A DNA stretch of 36,027 nucleotides. It comes from an uncultured Prevotellaceae bacterium (GTDB taxonomy: Bacteria; Bacteroidota; Bacteroidia; Bacteroidales; Bacteroidaceae). Below, piece by piece: positions 8,541-16,713 of the stretch (the stretch's first letter is position 1; each line of letters opens with the position of its first letter). The notes beneath the pieces are model-generated. The model ran no database searches, was not told where the DNA came from, and saw only the letters and a list, made by a program, of their open reading frames with translations. The translations under genes were made by a program, and so were the position numbers. Location: NCBI GenBank assembly GCA_947304115.1, contig CAMZAE010000018.1, positions 1-36,027 on the forward strand, given 5' to 3'.

Positions 8541-10477
8541 TGAACAAAGTACGCCCCATAGCATTCTATCTGCCGCAGTTCTACCCGACGCCGGAGAACG
8601 ACGAATGGTGGGAGCCGGGGTTCACGGAGTGGACCAATGTGGCTCGCGCAGTCCCGCTTTTCCCCGGGCACTACCAGCCGCGCATTCCGCGCGACTTGGG
8701 CTTCTACGACTTGCGTGTGCCGGAGACTCGCGAGAAGCAGGCCGGACTGGCACGCGAAGCGGGCATCGAGGGCTTCTGCTACTGGCACTATTGGTTCGGT
8801 GGAGGCAAGCGGCTGCTGCATGAAGTGTTCGACGACGTGGTGCGCAGCGGGAAGCCCGACTTCCCGTTCTGTCTTTGCTGGGCCAACCATTCGTGGTACT
8901 CCAAGACGTGGGACCCCGACCTTCCCGACAAGCTGCTTGTGGAGCAGACCTATCCCGGCGAGGAGGACATCGTAGCCCACTTCAATGCGATGCTGCCTGC
9001 TTTCCGGGACAAACGCTACATGAAGGTGAACGGCAAGCTCATCTTCGGCGTGTTCGACCCCTCGAAGATTGACATCAAGCACATGCACGAGGTGTGGGAC
9101 GCTCTGGCCCGCGAGCATGGCCTCGACGGTTTCCACTTCTTTGCGCTCTGCATCGGTTCCGTCTCCCTCAAATGGTCCGACAAGGGACATCATTATGACT
9201 CGCTCGTCCTGGACCCGCTGCTCGACAGCGTGGATGCCTGGCAGTGCAGCAAGAGCGAGCGGCAGTTGCGCGACAGCCTCATTGCCTCCGGCATTCCCTA
9301 TACGGTGCGCTACGACGACTATGTCAGCAGGACGCGCGACATCTTCTCGCAGCATCCCGAGGTGCTTCCCTGCATCAATCCAGACTTCGACCACTCGCCT
9401 CGGAGCGGTGTGGTGGCCCATATGCTGGTCGATTCCACTCCTGCCGGGTGGGCACGCCTTTGCGAAATTGCTTCGGAGCACGTTGCCGACAGGCCGGAGC
9501 AGGAGCGTCTGGTCTTCATCAAGGCATGGAACGAATGGGGCGAAGGCAACTATCTGGAGCCAGACAGGCGTTGGGGAAAGCAGTACATCGAGGCTTGCGG
9601 CAGCGTCTTCCGTGGTGCTGAAGGCCTGGCCACGACAGCGGGATGCGGCAATCCGCTGCTTTCCATCGTCGTGCCCCTGTATAATAAGGAAGCATACATA
9701 AGCAGGACGCTTCGGTCTGTCCTTGCTCAGACGTTCACCGACTACGAGATACTCGTCGTCAACGACGGCTCTACCGATGGCAGCCTTGAACGTGCGAAGG
9801 AAGTCCGCTCCGAGCGCATCCGATACTTCACGAAGCCGAATGGCGGTTCTGCCTCTGCACGCAACATGGGGGTACGGAATGCCAGGGGACGCTGGGTGAT
9901 GATACTCGATGCCGACGACGAGCTGGTGCCCGGCATTCTCGAGCACTTTGCTAAGCTGATTCACGAGCACCCAGACTGCCATTTCTTCTGCGGCACGCAT
10001 CAGCTGCGACATGGCGAAGAGCTTACGCCGTACTCCAACAAGTACCGAGAGGGAGTGCTCAGGAACAATTTCCGCGCCTGGTGTACGGGCCGCTTCATGC
10101 CTGTGGCGGGCTCATGCGTCATGTTGCGCAGCCTGCTCCTCCAGCATCCTTTCCGCGAGGACCTGCGTCGCTACGAGGATGCCGAAAGCCTCTTCGGCAT
10201 CATGCGTACGGCCCGTATCTGGACGACCACACGCCCTGCCATGATATACAATCAGGAGAGTTGCTGCGCCAGCAATGTCTGTTCCGACGTCGGGCAGGAT
10301 TTCATCGGCCATCTCTCGCTGGAGGGGAAAAGTCTTTGGGAGCAGTTTGCCCTGTGGCAACTCTACCGGCAGGGACGCAAGCTCTACCCTCGCGACATGA
10401 AACGCCTGTACCGCGGCAAAGGCTTCCACAATATAAAGTTCCCTCTGCTCAAGCTTTGGAAGGGGATAAGATACTGA
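8537..10477 (+). CDS. WbsX (GH99-like) domain fused to GT2 glycosyltransferase
   Basis: 646 residues from the ATG at 8537, which overlaps the TGA of the previous gene (ATGA); an ATG four codons further upstream is also in frame, as is the adjacent ATG at 8540. Residues 4-360 are a WbsX domain: VRPIAFYLPQFYPTPENDEW, GFTEWTN, CWANHSWYSKTWD and KAWNEWGEGNYLEPD. From about 373 a GT2 domain follows: LLSIVVPLYNKEAYISRTLR, VNDGSTDGS and ILDADDE (near 456-462). One chain therefore carries two different glycan-active modules, probably cytoplasmic or membrane-associated. Base use switches at this gene: it is strikingly GC-rich next to the AT-rich WbsX gene just upstream. Sugar specificity is unknown. 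Confidence 0.87.
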   Translation: MMNKVRPIAFYLPQFYPTPENDEWWEPGFTEWTNVARAVPLFPGHYQPRIPRDLGFYDLRVPETREKQAGLAREAGIEGFCYWHYWFGGGKRLLHEVFDDVVRSGKPDFPFCLCWANHSWYSKTWDPDLPDKLLVEQTYPGEEDIVAHFNAMLPAFRDKRYMKVNGKLIFGVFDPSKIDIKHMHEVWDALAREHGLDGFHFFALCIGSVSLKWSDKGHHYDSLVLDPLLDSVDAWQCSKSERQLRDSLIASGIPYTVRYDDYVSRTRDIFSQHPEVLPCINPDFDHSPRSGVVAHMLVDSTPAGWARLCEIASEHVADRPEQERLVFIKAWNEWGEGNYLEPDRRWGKQYIEACGSVFRGAEGLATTAGCGNPLLSIVVPLYNKEAYISRTLRSVLAQTFTDYEILVVNDGSTDGSLERAKEVRSERIRYFTKPNGGSASARNMGVRNARGRWVMILDADDELVPGILEHFAKLIHEHPDCHFFCGTHQLRHGEELTPYSNKYREGVLRNNFRAWCTGRFMPVAGSCVMLRSLLLQHPFREDLRRYEDAESLFGIMRTARIWTTTRPAMIYNQESCCASNVCSDVGQDFIGHLSLEGKSLWEQFALWQLYRQGRKLYPRDMKRLYRGKGFHNIKFPLLKLWKGIRY

Positions 10478-10520
10478 TGGGAATTAAGAATTAAGAAAGA
10501 AGAATTAAGAAAGGAGAATT

Positions 10521-11381
10521 ATGGTGAGACTCTCCATCATCACCATCAACTACAACAACCGTGAGGGTCTGGCCCGCACGATTGCGTCGGTCAGGGAGCA
10601 GACCTTCAGCGACTACGAATGGCTCGTCATCGACGGCGGCAGCACCGACGGCAGCCGCGACCTGATAGAGGCTAACAGGGAACTCTTCTCTTACTGGTGC
10701 TCCGAGCCGGACAAAGGCATCTACGATGCCATCAACAAAGGCATCGGCCATGCAGCGGGGCAGTACGTCTCGTGCATGAACTCGGGCGACACGTACCTCT
10801 CTGCCGACACGCTCAGCCAAGTCTTTGCCCGTCCGCTCACGGCCGACATTGTCTATGGCGACTGGTACAAAGTCTATCCCGACAGAAGGGTGCATTGCCG
10901 CATGCCCTTCCCCTTGGACTTCTCCATCTTCTACTACCACAACATCTGCCACCAGGCCATGTTCGTGCGCACCTCCGCCCTACAGGCGAAAGGCTTCGAC
11001 CCAAGCTTCGGCGTCTGTGCCGATTATGCTCGCTGGATGGAGATGCTGTTTGCCGGAGCTTCGTTCCAGCGGGTGGATGCCATCGTCTGCTGCTACGACA
11101 TGAGCGGAGCCAGCAGTCGGCATAGGTCGGGCTGGGAAGAAAGCCAGCGCATCCGTCGCGAAATCATCCCCGACTGGCTGAGACCCGCCATGCAGCGGCT
11201 CGACCAGTACGAGACATCGCGCGACCACCTCTGCCTGCTCCGCATTCAGGAACGGGGAGGGGTGCTACGTTTTGTCACACACAATCTGTTGAAACTGATA
11301 GGTTTCCTCCTTTTCCGAATAGACAGGGAGACGGTTAATTCCCACCGCCTCCCAGGCCGTTGTCCCGAGCTTCCGCAGTAG
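10521..11381 (+). CDS. GT2-family glycosyltransferase
   Basis: 286 residues, a single GT-A domain of the WcaA/colanic-acid type: LSIITINYNNREGLARTIAS, VIDGGSTDGS (near 35-44), EPDKGIYDAINKGI and CMNSGDTY (near 86-93). In this subgroup the usual DxD is replaced by NSGD, which is normal for such enzymes. The ATG at 10521 has AAAGGAG six bases ahead. It lies 43 nt after the WbsX-GT2 fusion, separated by a spacer made of AATTAAGAA-like repeats. A paralogue of the same subgroup is on the opposite strand at 13147-13932. It is GC-rich, like the gene before it. It closes the plus-strand run; the 22-nt repeat array starts ten bases after its stop. Confidence 0.88.
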   Translation: MVRLSIITINYNNREGLARTIASVREQTFSDYEWLVIDGGSTDGSRDLIEANRELFSYWCSEPDKGIYDAINKGIGHAAGQYVSCMNSGDTYLSADTLSQVFARPLTADIVYGDWYKVYPDRRVHCRMPFPLDFSIFYYHNICHQAMFVRTSALQAKGFDPSFGVCADYARWMEMLFAGASFQRVDAIVCCYDMSGASSRHRSGWEESQRIRREIIPDWLRPAMQRLDQYETSRDHLCLLRIQERGGVLRFVTHNLLKLIGFLLFRIDRETVNSHRLPGRCPELPQ

Positions 11382-11390
11382 GCCCCTTTC

Positions 11391-11478
11391 ACGCTCCACG
11401 GAGCATTGGCTTACACTCCACAGAGCATCGGCTTACGCTCCACTGTGCATCGTGCGATGCTCCACGCGGCATGTCAGC
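11391..11478. repeat. 22-nt tandem array A (four imperfect units)
   Basis: Four consecutive 22-nt units begin at 11391, 11413, 11435 and 11457. Unit cores are ACGCTCCACGGAGCATTGG, ACACTCCACAGAGCATCGG, ACGCTCCACTGTGCATCG and ATGCTCCACGCGGCATG. Several units are self-complementary (GCTCC with GGAGC in unit 1; ATGC with GCAT in unit 4). The array fills the gap between two convergent genes and overlaps the acetyltransferase stop. The period is not a multiple of three, so it is not protein repeat coding. It resembles array B at 17.8-18.0 kb. Confidence 0.8.
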
Positions 11479-12142
11479 CCATACCCTGTGCGGCCTTCAG
11501 AAACTCTGCCGGATTGAAGAAATGTTTCTCAACAAGGTGGAGGCAATCATCGCCCTTGTCCCACCATTTCACGTCGAGGAATTGCCGGATGGTCTCTTCG
11601 TCGAAGCGGTATCGGACCACGCGGATGGGGCAGCCCACGGCGATGGCGTAGGGCGGAATGTCCTTCGACACCACGGCTCCAGCCCCTATGATGGCTCCGT
11701 CGCCTATCGTCACTCCGTCCAGCACCGTCACGCCCATGCCGATGAACACATCGTTGCCGATGCGGATGCGCTCGCGCTCCGTCACCTTGTCCTTACGGGA
11801 GAGTGTCGTCCCGTTCTGCTTCATGGTGGAGTAGAACATCGGCGAAGTGCTCACTCCGTCGGTGGGATGCATACCATGTCCGCATACGAAATTGGGGCCG
11901 ATGGAGCAGAACTTGCCAATCTCCGCCATCGAAATCCTCGCATTCATCGAGATGTATGTGTAGTCGCCCACCTCGCAGTCGTACAGATGGTACGGCGGGT
12001 AAATCTTGCACTTCGGCGACAATCGGGTACACTTGGTGTCGTTGAAGTAGTACGCACCCTGCTCAATCAGGCCGCCAAGCTCGGGCAGCATCTTCATCAG
12101 CCATTTCCTTCTCTTCTGTCTGAAATAGGTTCTCAGTCCCAT
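11474..12142 (-). CDS. CatB/Vat-like hexapeptide-repeat O-acetyltransferase
   Basis: 222 residues. The middle is a left-handed beta-helix of hexapeptide repeats: DYTYISMNARISMAEIGKFC and, later, IGNDVFIGMGVTVLDGVTIG. Between them is an extended loop CGHGMHPTDGVSTSPMFY with His92 in the place of the catalytic His of xenobiotic/sugar acetyltransferases. The C-terminal part (YRFDEETIRQFLDVKWWD) is typical of the CatB-related group. It uses acetyl-CoA in the cytoplasm; within this cluster a sugar O-acetyl step on the surface glycan is the likely role, since antibiotic acetylation has no contextual support. Promoter TATCTTTG lies 26 nt upstream. Its 3' end overlaps repeat array A. Confidence 0.87.
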   Translation of the reverse strand: MGLRTYFRQKRRKWLMKMLPELGGLIEQGAYYFNDTKCTRLSPKCKIYPPYHLYDCEVGDYTYISMNARISMAEIGKFCSIGPNFVCGHGMHPTDGVSTSPMFYSTMKQNGTTLSRKDKVTERERIRIGNDVFIGMGVTVLDGVTIGDGAIIGAGAVVSKDIPPYAIAVGCPIRVVRYRFDEETIRQFLDVKWWDKGDDCLHLVEKHFFNPAEFLKAAQGMG

Positions 12143-12167
12143 AATGCCATAGAATGGTTTCAGACTG

Positions 12168-12175
12168 CAAAGATA
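12168..12175 (-). promoter_or_regulatory. -7 promoter element of the acetyltransferase gene
   Basis: TATCTTTG on the minus strand, the Bacteroidales TAnnTTTG -7 box, 26 bases before the ATG at 12142. No clear TTTG is found at the expected -33 position. Confidence 0.65.
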
Positions 12176-12282
12176 CGACGTTTAATCCATAATTCATAAT
12201 GCATAATGCATAATTATAGGACAATTCGGTCTAAAAAGGGAAAAAACTCCAATCTCTAATCTTTAATCTCTAATCTTTTTTG

Positions 12283-12290
12283 TATCTTTG
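12283..12290 (+). promoter_or_regulatory. -7 promoter element of the PF13704-type transferase gene
   Basis: TATCTTTG, 18 bases before the ATG at 12309. Upstream is a pyrimidine-rich direct repeat (CTCTAATCTTTAAT, then CTCTAATCTTTTTT) that offers TTTA near -33. The in-frame TTG at 12288 lies inside the box and so is not used as the start. Confidence 0.65.
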
Positions 12291-12308
12291 CGCATCGAAC
12301 ATAGAATA

Positions 12309-13145
12309 ATGAAACGCATAGCAGCACTTACGATGGTTCGCAACGACGACTTCTTCCTGCGCAAGTGGGTGGAGTACTACGGACGCGAACTGGGCAAGGA
12401 GAACCTATATATATACTACGACGGGGAGGACCAGGCTGTAGCGGATATCTGCCAAGGCACCAACGTCTCGTTGCACCCTAAGATAGGGAACCACGTGACA
12501 GCTGCGGAGAAGGGAAGGCTCAGGTTCCTCTCGGAGCGGGCTGCAGAGCTTTTCGCCCGTGGCTACGAGGTGGTCATCGGAGTCGATGCCGATGAGTACA
12601 TCGTCGTTGACCCGAAGCTGGGCATCGGACTGAGGGAATACCTCTCGCGCCAAAAGATAGACGTCTGCCTTTCCCCTTTGGGACTCGACTTCGGGCAGAA
12701 GCTGGGCGAGGAAGACGACCTTTCCTTCGGGCAGACTTTCCTCAGCCAGCGGCACTACGCACAGATAGGCACACGCTACACCAAGGCGTCCATCATCGCA
12801 CAGCCTTGCCGATGGGGGAGCGGATTCCACCGTGTCAAGGGGAGCAACTACCACATCGCTTCCGACCTCTACCTCATGCACTTCGGCTATGCTGACAGCA
12901 AGATACTGGAAGAGCGGCTGGGCGATGCAGACCGAGTGGCGCAGGGATGGAAGAAGCATATCTATAAGCGCAGTCGCACCATCAGGTACGCTACGGAAAA
13001 GAAAGCGCGCGACTTTGACCGCTGGACTCGCCTTGCACGCATTTGTCAGACGTGGTGTCGTCCGCTTTATGCTCTCAACAAGCCAGCGATGTTTGAGTTG
13101 AAGATAGTTGTCAAGCTGCCAGAGAGGTTCAGCAAAGTCTTATAA
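12309..13145 (+). CDS. Glycosyltransferase of the PF13704 (Glyco_tranf_2_4) / GT92-like type
   Basis: 278 residues from ATG 12309; an in-frame TTG at 12288 belongs to the promoter. The N-terminus AALTMVRNDDFFLRKWVEYY is the hallmark of this family, followed by YIYYDGEDQ (34-42) and the DxD-like VIGVDADEYIVV (89-100). These enzymes have a compact GT-A fold and act on polysaccharide or LPS precursors in the cytoplasm. The C-terminal half is basic. It stands alone on the plus strand with its own promoter and ends one base from the end of the convergent GT2 gene at 13147, so there is no room for a terminator between them. Donor and acceptor unknown. Confidence 0.83.
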   Translation: MKRIAALTMVRNDDFFLRKWVEYYGRELGKENLYIYYDGEDQAVADICQGTNVSLHPKIGNHVTAAEKGRLRFLSERAAELFARGYEVVIGVDADEYIVVDPKLGIGLREYLSRQKIDVCLSPLGLDFGQKLGEEDDLSFGQTFLSQRHYAQIGTRYTKASIIAQPCRWGSGFHRVKGSNYHIASDLYLMHFGYADSKILEERLGDADRVAQGWKKHIYKRSRTIRYATEKKARDFDRWTRLARICQTWCRPLYALNKPAMFELKIVVKLPERFSKVL

Positions 13146-13146
13146 G

Positions 13147-13932
13147 CTAAAAACAAAGAAGCACAAGGATGGCAATGAGTAGGACGGACGCGAGCCATAT
13201 CAGCCGACGGATAACTTTGAGCCTCATGTCAATCTTCTCCAGTAGTGAGAGGATGACTTCTGCCTCTTCCTTTTCATAAAACTCAGAGAGAAGACGTTTG
13301 TGTTCCTCTTGCAATTGCGCTTTTGCATGATAACTGATGCCGTTGCGATGGTAGTTGCAAACGGTTATGGGAACATAGAGAAAAGAGTATCCGTTACGAC
13401 TCAATTCAACCCATTTTGCCCAATCTGCACAGATACGATACGTTTCATCGTAGGGACTTTGCTTCAGCAGGGAAGTTCGGATGAAGGCTGTCTGATGGCA
13501 GAGCGGACGGGTGGCGAAATAATAGTAGCTTACCTTCTGTGGCGAGCGGCAGATTTTTTTGAGTCTCCACGGCTGTATCTCCCTCCTGTCGCCATAAAGT
13601 ACGTCGGCATCACGTGTCTCTTTTCCAAACACCTTTTCCAGAGTTGTCGGTTCGAACAACGTGTCGCCCGAATTGAGAAACAGCAAGTATTCCCCGCTGG
13701 CGTGCAAGATGCCTTTGTTCATGGCATTGTATATGCCGCCGTCTTGTTCCGAGCACCACCACGCAACGTCCGCTTCGTGCTCCACGACAAACTCCTTGCT
13801 GCCATCTTTGCTACCTCCGTCCACGACAAACCACTCGTAGTCGCGAAACGTCTGCTTCGCAATGCTCCAGTATGTATCACGCAAGCCTTTGGCATTGTTG
13901 TAGTTTATGGTGATGATGCTGAGTTTCTTCAT
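13147..13932 (-). CDS. GT2-family glycosyltransferase with C-terminal membrane anchor
   Basis: 261 residues. GT-A core of the same NSGD subgroup as the gene at 10521: LSIITINYNNAKGLRDTYWS, VVDGGSKDGS, EQDGGIYNAMNKGI and FLNSGDTLF. A basic amphipathic stretch is followed by one hydrophobic segment at the extreme C-terminus (about 243-261, ending LLCF), which anchors it to the inner membrane. It is the last gene of the minus-strand operon that begins with the acyltransferase at 16570, with 11 nt after the preceding GT2 gene. It is somewhat AT-richer than the plus-strand genes beyond 8.5 kb. Confidence 0.88.
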   Translation of the reverse strand: MKKLSIITINYNNAKGLRDTYWSIAKQTFRDYEWFVVDGGSKDGSKEFVVEHEADVAWWCSEQDGGIYNAMNKGILHASGEYLLFLNSGDTLFEPTTLEKVFGKETRDADVLYGDRREIQPWRLKKICRSPQKVSYYYFATRPLCHQTAFIRTSLLKQSPYDETYRICADWAKWVELSRNGYSFLYVPITVCNYHRNGISYHAKAQLQEEHKRLLSEFYEKEEAEVILSLLEKIDMRLKVIRRLIWLASVLLIAILVLLCF

Positions 13933-13943
13933 AATGTTATTCC

Positions 13944-14822
13944 TTAGTTATTCCTCTTTCCTCGCTTCTTGTCCAGATAATGCTGGAAGGGAGCGAGGAA
14001 TCTTTTTTCCCAGAGAGCCTTCTTATCGGGCTGTGCATTCTCGTAGATTTTCTTGGATGCGACGATGCTTTGCTCTAAATGGTCTGCCTGTTGGTGTGCG
14101 TCGGAGGATAGCAGGAAGCTCTTCGGGTTGGGGTAGTAATAGTAGAGCGGCAGGTTCAGAATTACGCATTGCCCGACGCGGAGCAACACTTCGCTCCACC
14201 ACGGGAAGTCCTCGAAGCGTATGCCCTCAATGAAAGGTATGTCCTTGACGATGTCCGTTCGGTACATCCTAAAGCACGGCTGGCAATGCTTCACTGCCCA
14301 GCACCTGTTGGGAATGTCCTTCGGATGGGAGTATTCGGTGGCGTAATCGAAGATGTTGTCTGTCGTGACGTATCTGATGTCACGATATTGCTTAAATGAC
14401 GGCTTTCTGTCGGGTAGATGCAGGAAGTGGCAAATTTTGTTTATCGTCCGATAGCAGTGGTGATAGGTGAATGTTACCATGTCGGCATCTTCCGTTTCGG
14501 CGGCCTTGAGGCACAGTTCCATGAGTTGCGGATGGAAGAAGTCGTCGGGATCGAGATACAACAGATACTTCCCGCTGGCCTGCTGCGTGCCGATGTTTCT
14601 TGCCACCGATACGCCCCCATTCTCTTTGTGAATCACCTTGAACCGCTTGTCTTTCCGCGCATACTCGTCTGCTATGATGCCGCAGTCGTCAGGGCTGCCG
14701 TCATCCACAAGAACGGCTTCCCATTGATCGTGTGTCTGGGCAATGAGGCTGTTGAGTGCCCTCCTTAGGTATCGCTCCACGTTGTAGATGGGGATTATTA
14801 CCGATACTAATATGTCATCCAT
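13944..14822 (-). CDS. GT2-family glycosyltransferase (tandem paralogue 2)
   Basis: 292 residues from the ATG at 14822. A longer frame reaches 14912, but it would overlap the upstream gene by almost 100 nt, while the chosen ATG sits in ATGGATGA and overlaps that gene's stop by eight bases, typical for coupled translation. GT-A motifs: VSVIIPIYNVERYLRRALN, VDDGSPDDCG and YLLYLDPDDFFHPQLM. The middle part contains NIFDYATEYSHPKDIPNRCW, almost the same as in the next gene upstream, so the two are a tandem duplication. These cytoplasmic transferases usually add hexose residues to a lipid-linked glycan. Confidence 0.88.
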   Translation of the reverse strand: MDDILVSVIIPIYNVERYLRRALNSLIAQTHDQWEAVLVDDGSPDDCGIIADEYARKDKRFKVIHKENGGVSVARNIGTQQASGKYLLYLDPDDFFHPQLMELCLKAAETEDADMVTFTYHHCYRTINKICHFLHLPDRKPSFKQYRDIRYVTTDNIFDYATEYSHPKDIPNRCWAVKHCQPCFRMYRTDIVKDIPFIEGIRFEDFPWWSEVLLRVGQCVILNLPLYYYYPNPKSFLLSSDAHQQADHLEQSIVASKKIYENAQPDKKALWEKRFLAPFQHYLDKKRGKRNN

Positions 14823-15675
14823 TTGCCTTCGATTTCTTTTTAAGCTTTTCTTCGAATGGTGTGAGGAAGTTTCGTTCCCAAGCCTGCCGTTTGTTTTCGG
14901 GTGCGGTGTCATAGATGCGTTTGGCTGCCTCGATGCCTTTCCTCAAGCTCTCTATCTTGTGTGTTTGATTGGAGGACAGGATGTCGCTTTTCGGATTAGG
15001 GTAGTAGAAGTATAGTGGCAGGTTGAGAATCGTGCAGCGATGAATGTGGAGCATCACTTCGCTCCACCAGGGGAAATCTTCGTAGATGATGCCTGTGATG
15101 AACTTGATGTCTTGCACGGCATACGTCTTGTACATACAGCGCCATGCTTGGCAGTGCTTGATGGCCCACCGTTTGTTGATGTCTTTGGGATGGGAGTATT
15201 CGGTGGCGTAGTCGAAGATGTTATCCGTTAAAACGTGAGACGGCTGCTTGTAATACTTAAAGTGTGGCGTAGCGTCACCAAGATGAAGAAAGTGCCTGAC
15301 GAGTCCAAGTGTGCGATAACGACGGTCGTAGGTAAAGGCAACAAGGTCGGAATTGTCCCTTTGCGTTGCTTCCAAGCATAATGCCATTAGTTGTGGATGC
15401 AGGAAGTCGTCGGAATCGAGGAAAAGAAGGTATTCTCCTGAGGTGTGTTGCAAGGCGACGTTGCGAGCGTCTGATTGTCCGCCGTTGGGCTTGTGTATGA
15501 CTTTGAATCTTTTGTCGTTCTGTGCGTACTCGTCCGCGATGTTGCCGCTGCTGTCTGTGCTGCCGTCATCCACAAGGATAGCTTCCCAGTCCTTGTGCGT
15601 CTGGCTGAGTATGCTGTCTAATGCTCGACGCAGGTACGGCTCTGCGTTGTATATGGGAACGATGACGGATACCAT
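14815..15675 (-). CDS. GT2-family glycosyltransferase (tandem paralogue 1)
   Basis: 286 residues. GT-A motifs: VSVIVPIYNAEPYLRRALDS, VDDGSTDSSG and YLLFLDSDDFLHPQLM. It shares long identical stretches with its downstream neighbour (for example NIFDYATEYSHPKDI, and LPLYFYYPNPKS versus LPLYYYYPNPKS), showing duplication followed by divergence; the acceptor-side regions differ more. The start is seven bases after the acyltransferase stop, and the stop overlaps the next gene. The C-terminus is lysine-rich (KLKKKSKANG), which could favour membrane association. Confidence 0.88.
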   Translation of the reverse strand: MVSVIVPIYNAEPYLRRALDSILSQTHKDWEAILVDDGSTDSSGNIADEYAQNDKRFKVIHKPNGGQSDARNVALQHTSGEYLLFLDSDDFLHPQLMALCLEATQRDNSDLVAFTYDRRYRTLGLVRHFLHLGDATPHFKYYKQPSHVLTDNIFDYATEYSHPKDINKRWAIKHCQAWRCMYKTYAVQDIKFITGIIYEDFPWWSEVMLHIHRCTILNLPLYFYYPNPKSDILSSNQTHKIESLRKGIEAAKRIYDTAPENKRQAWERNFLTPFEEKLKKKSKANG

Positions 15676-15682
15676 AACTTTT

Positions 15683-16570
15683 TCACTTTTCCGTCAGTTC
15701 CCATTTGTACCATCTGTTGTGCGACCATAGCCAGAGTTCGGGCTGTCGTTGTATGGTCTGTTCGAGCAGGCGCCAAAAACATCTTGAGAGGGGGAAGGGG
15801 GTGGCTTTTTCCGCTTCTGTGGGCTGCATTTCCTTGAATGTCAGTCTGTAGTGTCCGCGCGATGTGCGTTCCACATCCAGATAGACCGGAACAGCTTCTA
15901 TCTTATGGGCAATCTCTTCTGCGCCAGGGGCATACCAGGTGTATTGGCTGAGAAATGTCACGCCGTCCTTCCCTTTCGTGTCCGGCCTTTGGTCCTGGAT
16001 GAAGCCGCAGAGGAAGGGTTCGCCTTCGGCATTCCATTTGAGCAGGGTGCGGACGGTCTGCTTCATCTCTATCTGCTCTGTGTTCCAACGGCTGCGTATC
16101 TCATGCATGAGAGAGGAAAAATAGGAGTTCTCGATGTGCTTGTAGATTTCTGCACCTTTCTTGGGATTCTTGTAGCGGACGCTGACTTCTTGATACCATT
16201 CCCAGCAACCACAATGCCCCAGAAGCATGAAGACATTCTTGCCCTCAGAGGCTATTCGCTCTGGCAGTTCGCAATTCAAGACTTCCACGCGGCGAAGCAT
16301 CTCTTCATCGGAGATGTTCAGGCACTTGAAAGCTTCGACGAAGACGTCGCAGAGGTTGTGGTAGAACTTTTTCTCTATGCTGATGATTTCCTTTTCGCTT
16401 TTTTCGGGGAAGGAGCAGCGGAGGTTCTCGCGGACGACCCTGCGCCTATACCTTATTATATAATATACGATAGGGAAGGCTATGTCGCTCAGCAGATACA
16501 GAATACCAAGAGGCAACCCTGCCACGAGCCGCATCAGGTGGTGTCGTTTCTTCGTCCCGTTCTTGTTCAT
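15683..16570 (-). CDS. Lipid A late acyltransferase family protein (LpxL/HtrB-like)
   Basis: 295 residues, close to the usual ~300. An N-terminal membrane segment (about 18-40) is followed by RRRVVRENLRCSFPEKSEKE, typical for the family, and by the HX4E catalytic motif in LLGHCGCWEW (His119, Glu124). Later, GFIQDQRP and FLSQYTWYAPGAEEIA fit the conserved acceptor-site blocks. Family members move an acyl chain from acyl-ACP onto a lipid A precursor at the inner membrane. It is the first gene of an operon with three GT2 enzymes, with promoter TACCTTTG 27 nt upstream, which ties lipid acylation to glycan transfer. A more distant member acting on another lipid (for example an aminolipid) is possible. 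Confidence 0.85.
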   Translation of the reverse strand: MNKNGTKKRHHLMRLVAGLPLGILYLLSDIAFPIVYYIIRYRRRVVRENLRCSFPEKSEKEIISIEKKFYHNLCDVFVEAFKCLNISDEEMLRRVEVLNCELPERIASEGKNVFMLLGHCGCWEWYQEVSVRYKNPKKGAEIYKHIENSYFSSLMHEIRSRWNTEQIEMKQTVRTLLKWNAEGEPFLCGFIQDQRPDTKGKDGVTFLSQYTWYAPGAEEIAHKIEAVPVYLDVERTSRGHYRLTFKEMQPTEAEKATPFPLSRCFWRLLEQTIQRQPELWLWSHNRWYKWELTEK

Positions 16571-16596
16571 TGTCGCGACAGATAGGAATGATGGGA

Positions 16597-16604
16597 CAAA
16601 GGTA
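16597..16604 (-). promoter_or_regulatory. -7 promoter element of the acyltransferase-GT2 operon
   Basis: TACCTTTG on the minus strand, 26 bases before the ATG at 16570. The region upstream is A/G-rich (GAAGAATGAAGAATG repeats) without a clear -33 TTTG. Confidence 0.7.
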
Positions 16605-16650
16605 CAAAAAAAAATGAAGAATGAAGAATGTAGGATGAAGAATTTATTGG

Positions 16651-16713
16651 TTATTTGTCGTCGTAGTGTCCGTAGGCGGTGAGGACGAGCACAACGACTT
16701 CTGTATCAGTCAT
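16651..16713 (-). pseudogene. Tail of a RelE/YafQ-type toxin, body deleted
   Basis: A 20-residue frame opens with an ATG inside the last codons of the antitoxin-like gene (overlapping it by eight bases) and ends VLVLTAYGHYDDK. This resembles the C-terminal tails of RelE/YafQ-type toxins in Bacteroidetes (recalled, not searched). A functional toxin has about 90-110 residues, so everything between its start and its tail appears to be missing. The coupled start is what an antitoxin-toxin pair would show, which supports an internal deletion. It could instead be a chance frame. Confidence 0.5.

Noticed and set aside
8417..10012. 531-codon open frame on the minus strand
   Set aside because: It lies antisense to the WbsX-GT2 fusion, which has clear motifs in the sense frame. 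Long antisense frames are expected in GC-rich coding DNA; the product has no recognisable motif.
11360..12199. 279-codon plus-strand frame over the acetyltransferase
   Set aside because: The minus-strand frame has hexapeptide repeats, a catalytic His and a promoter; the plus-strand frame has none and runs through a 22-nt repeat array.
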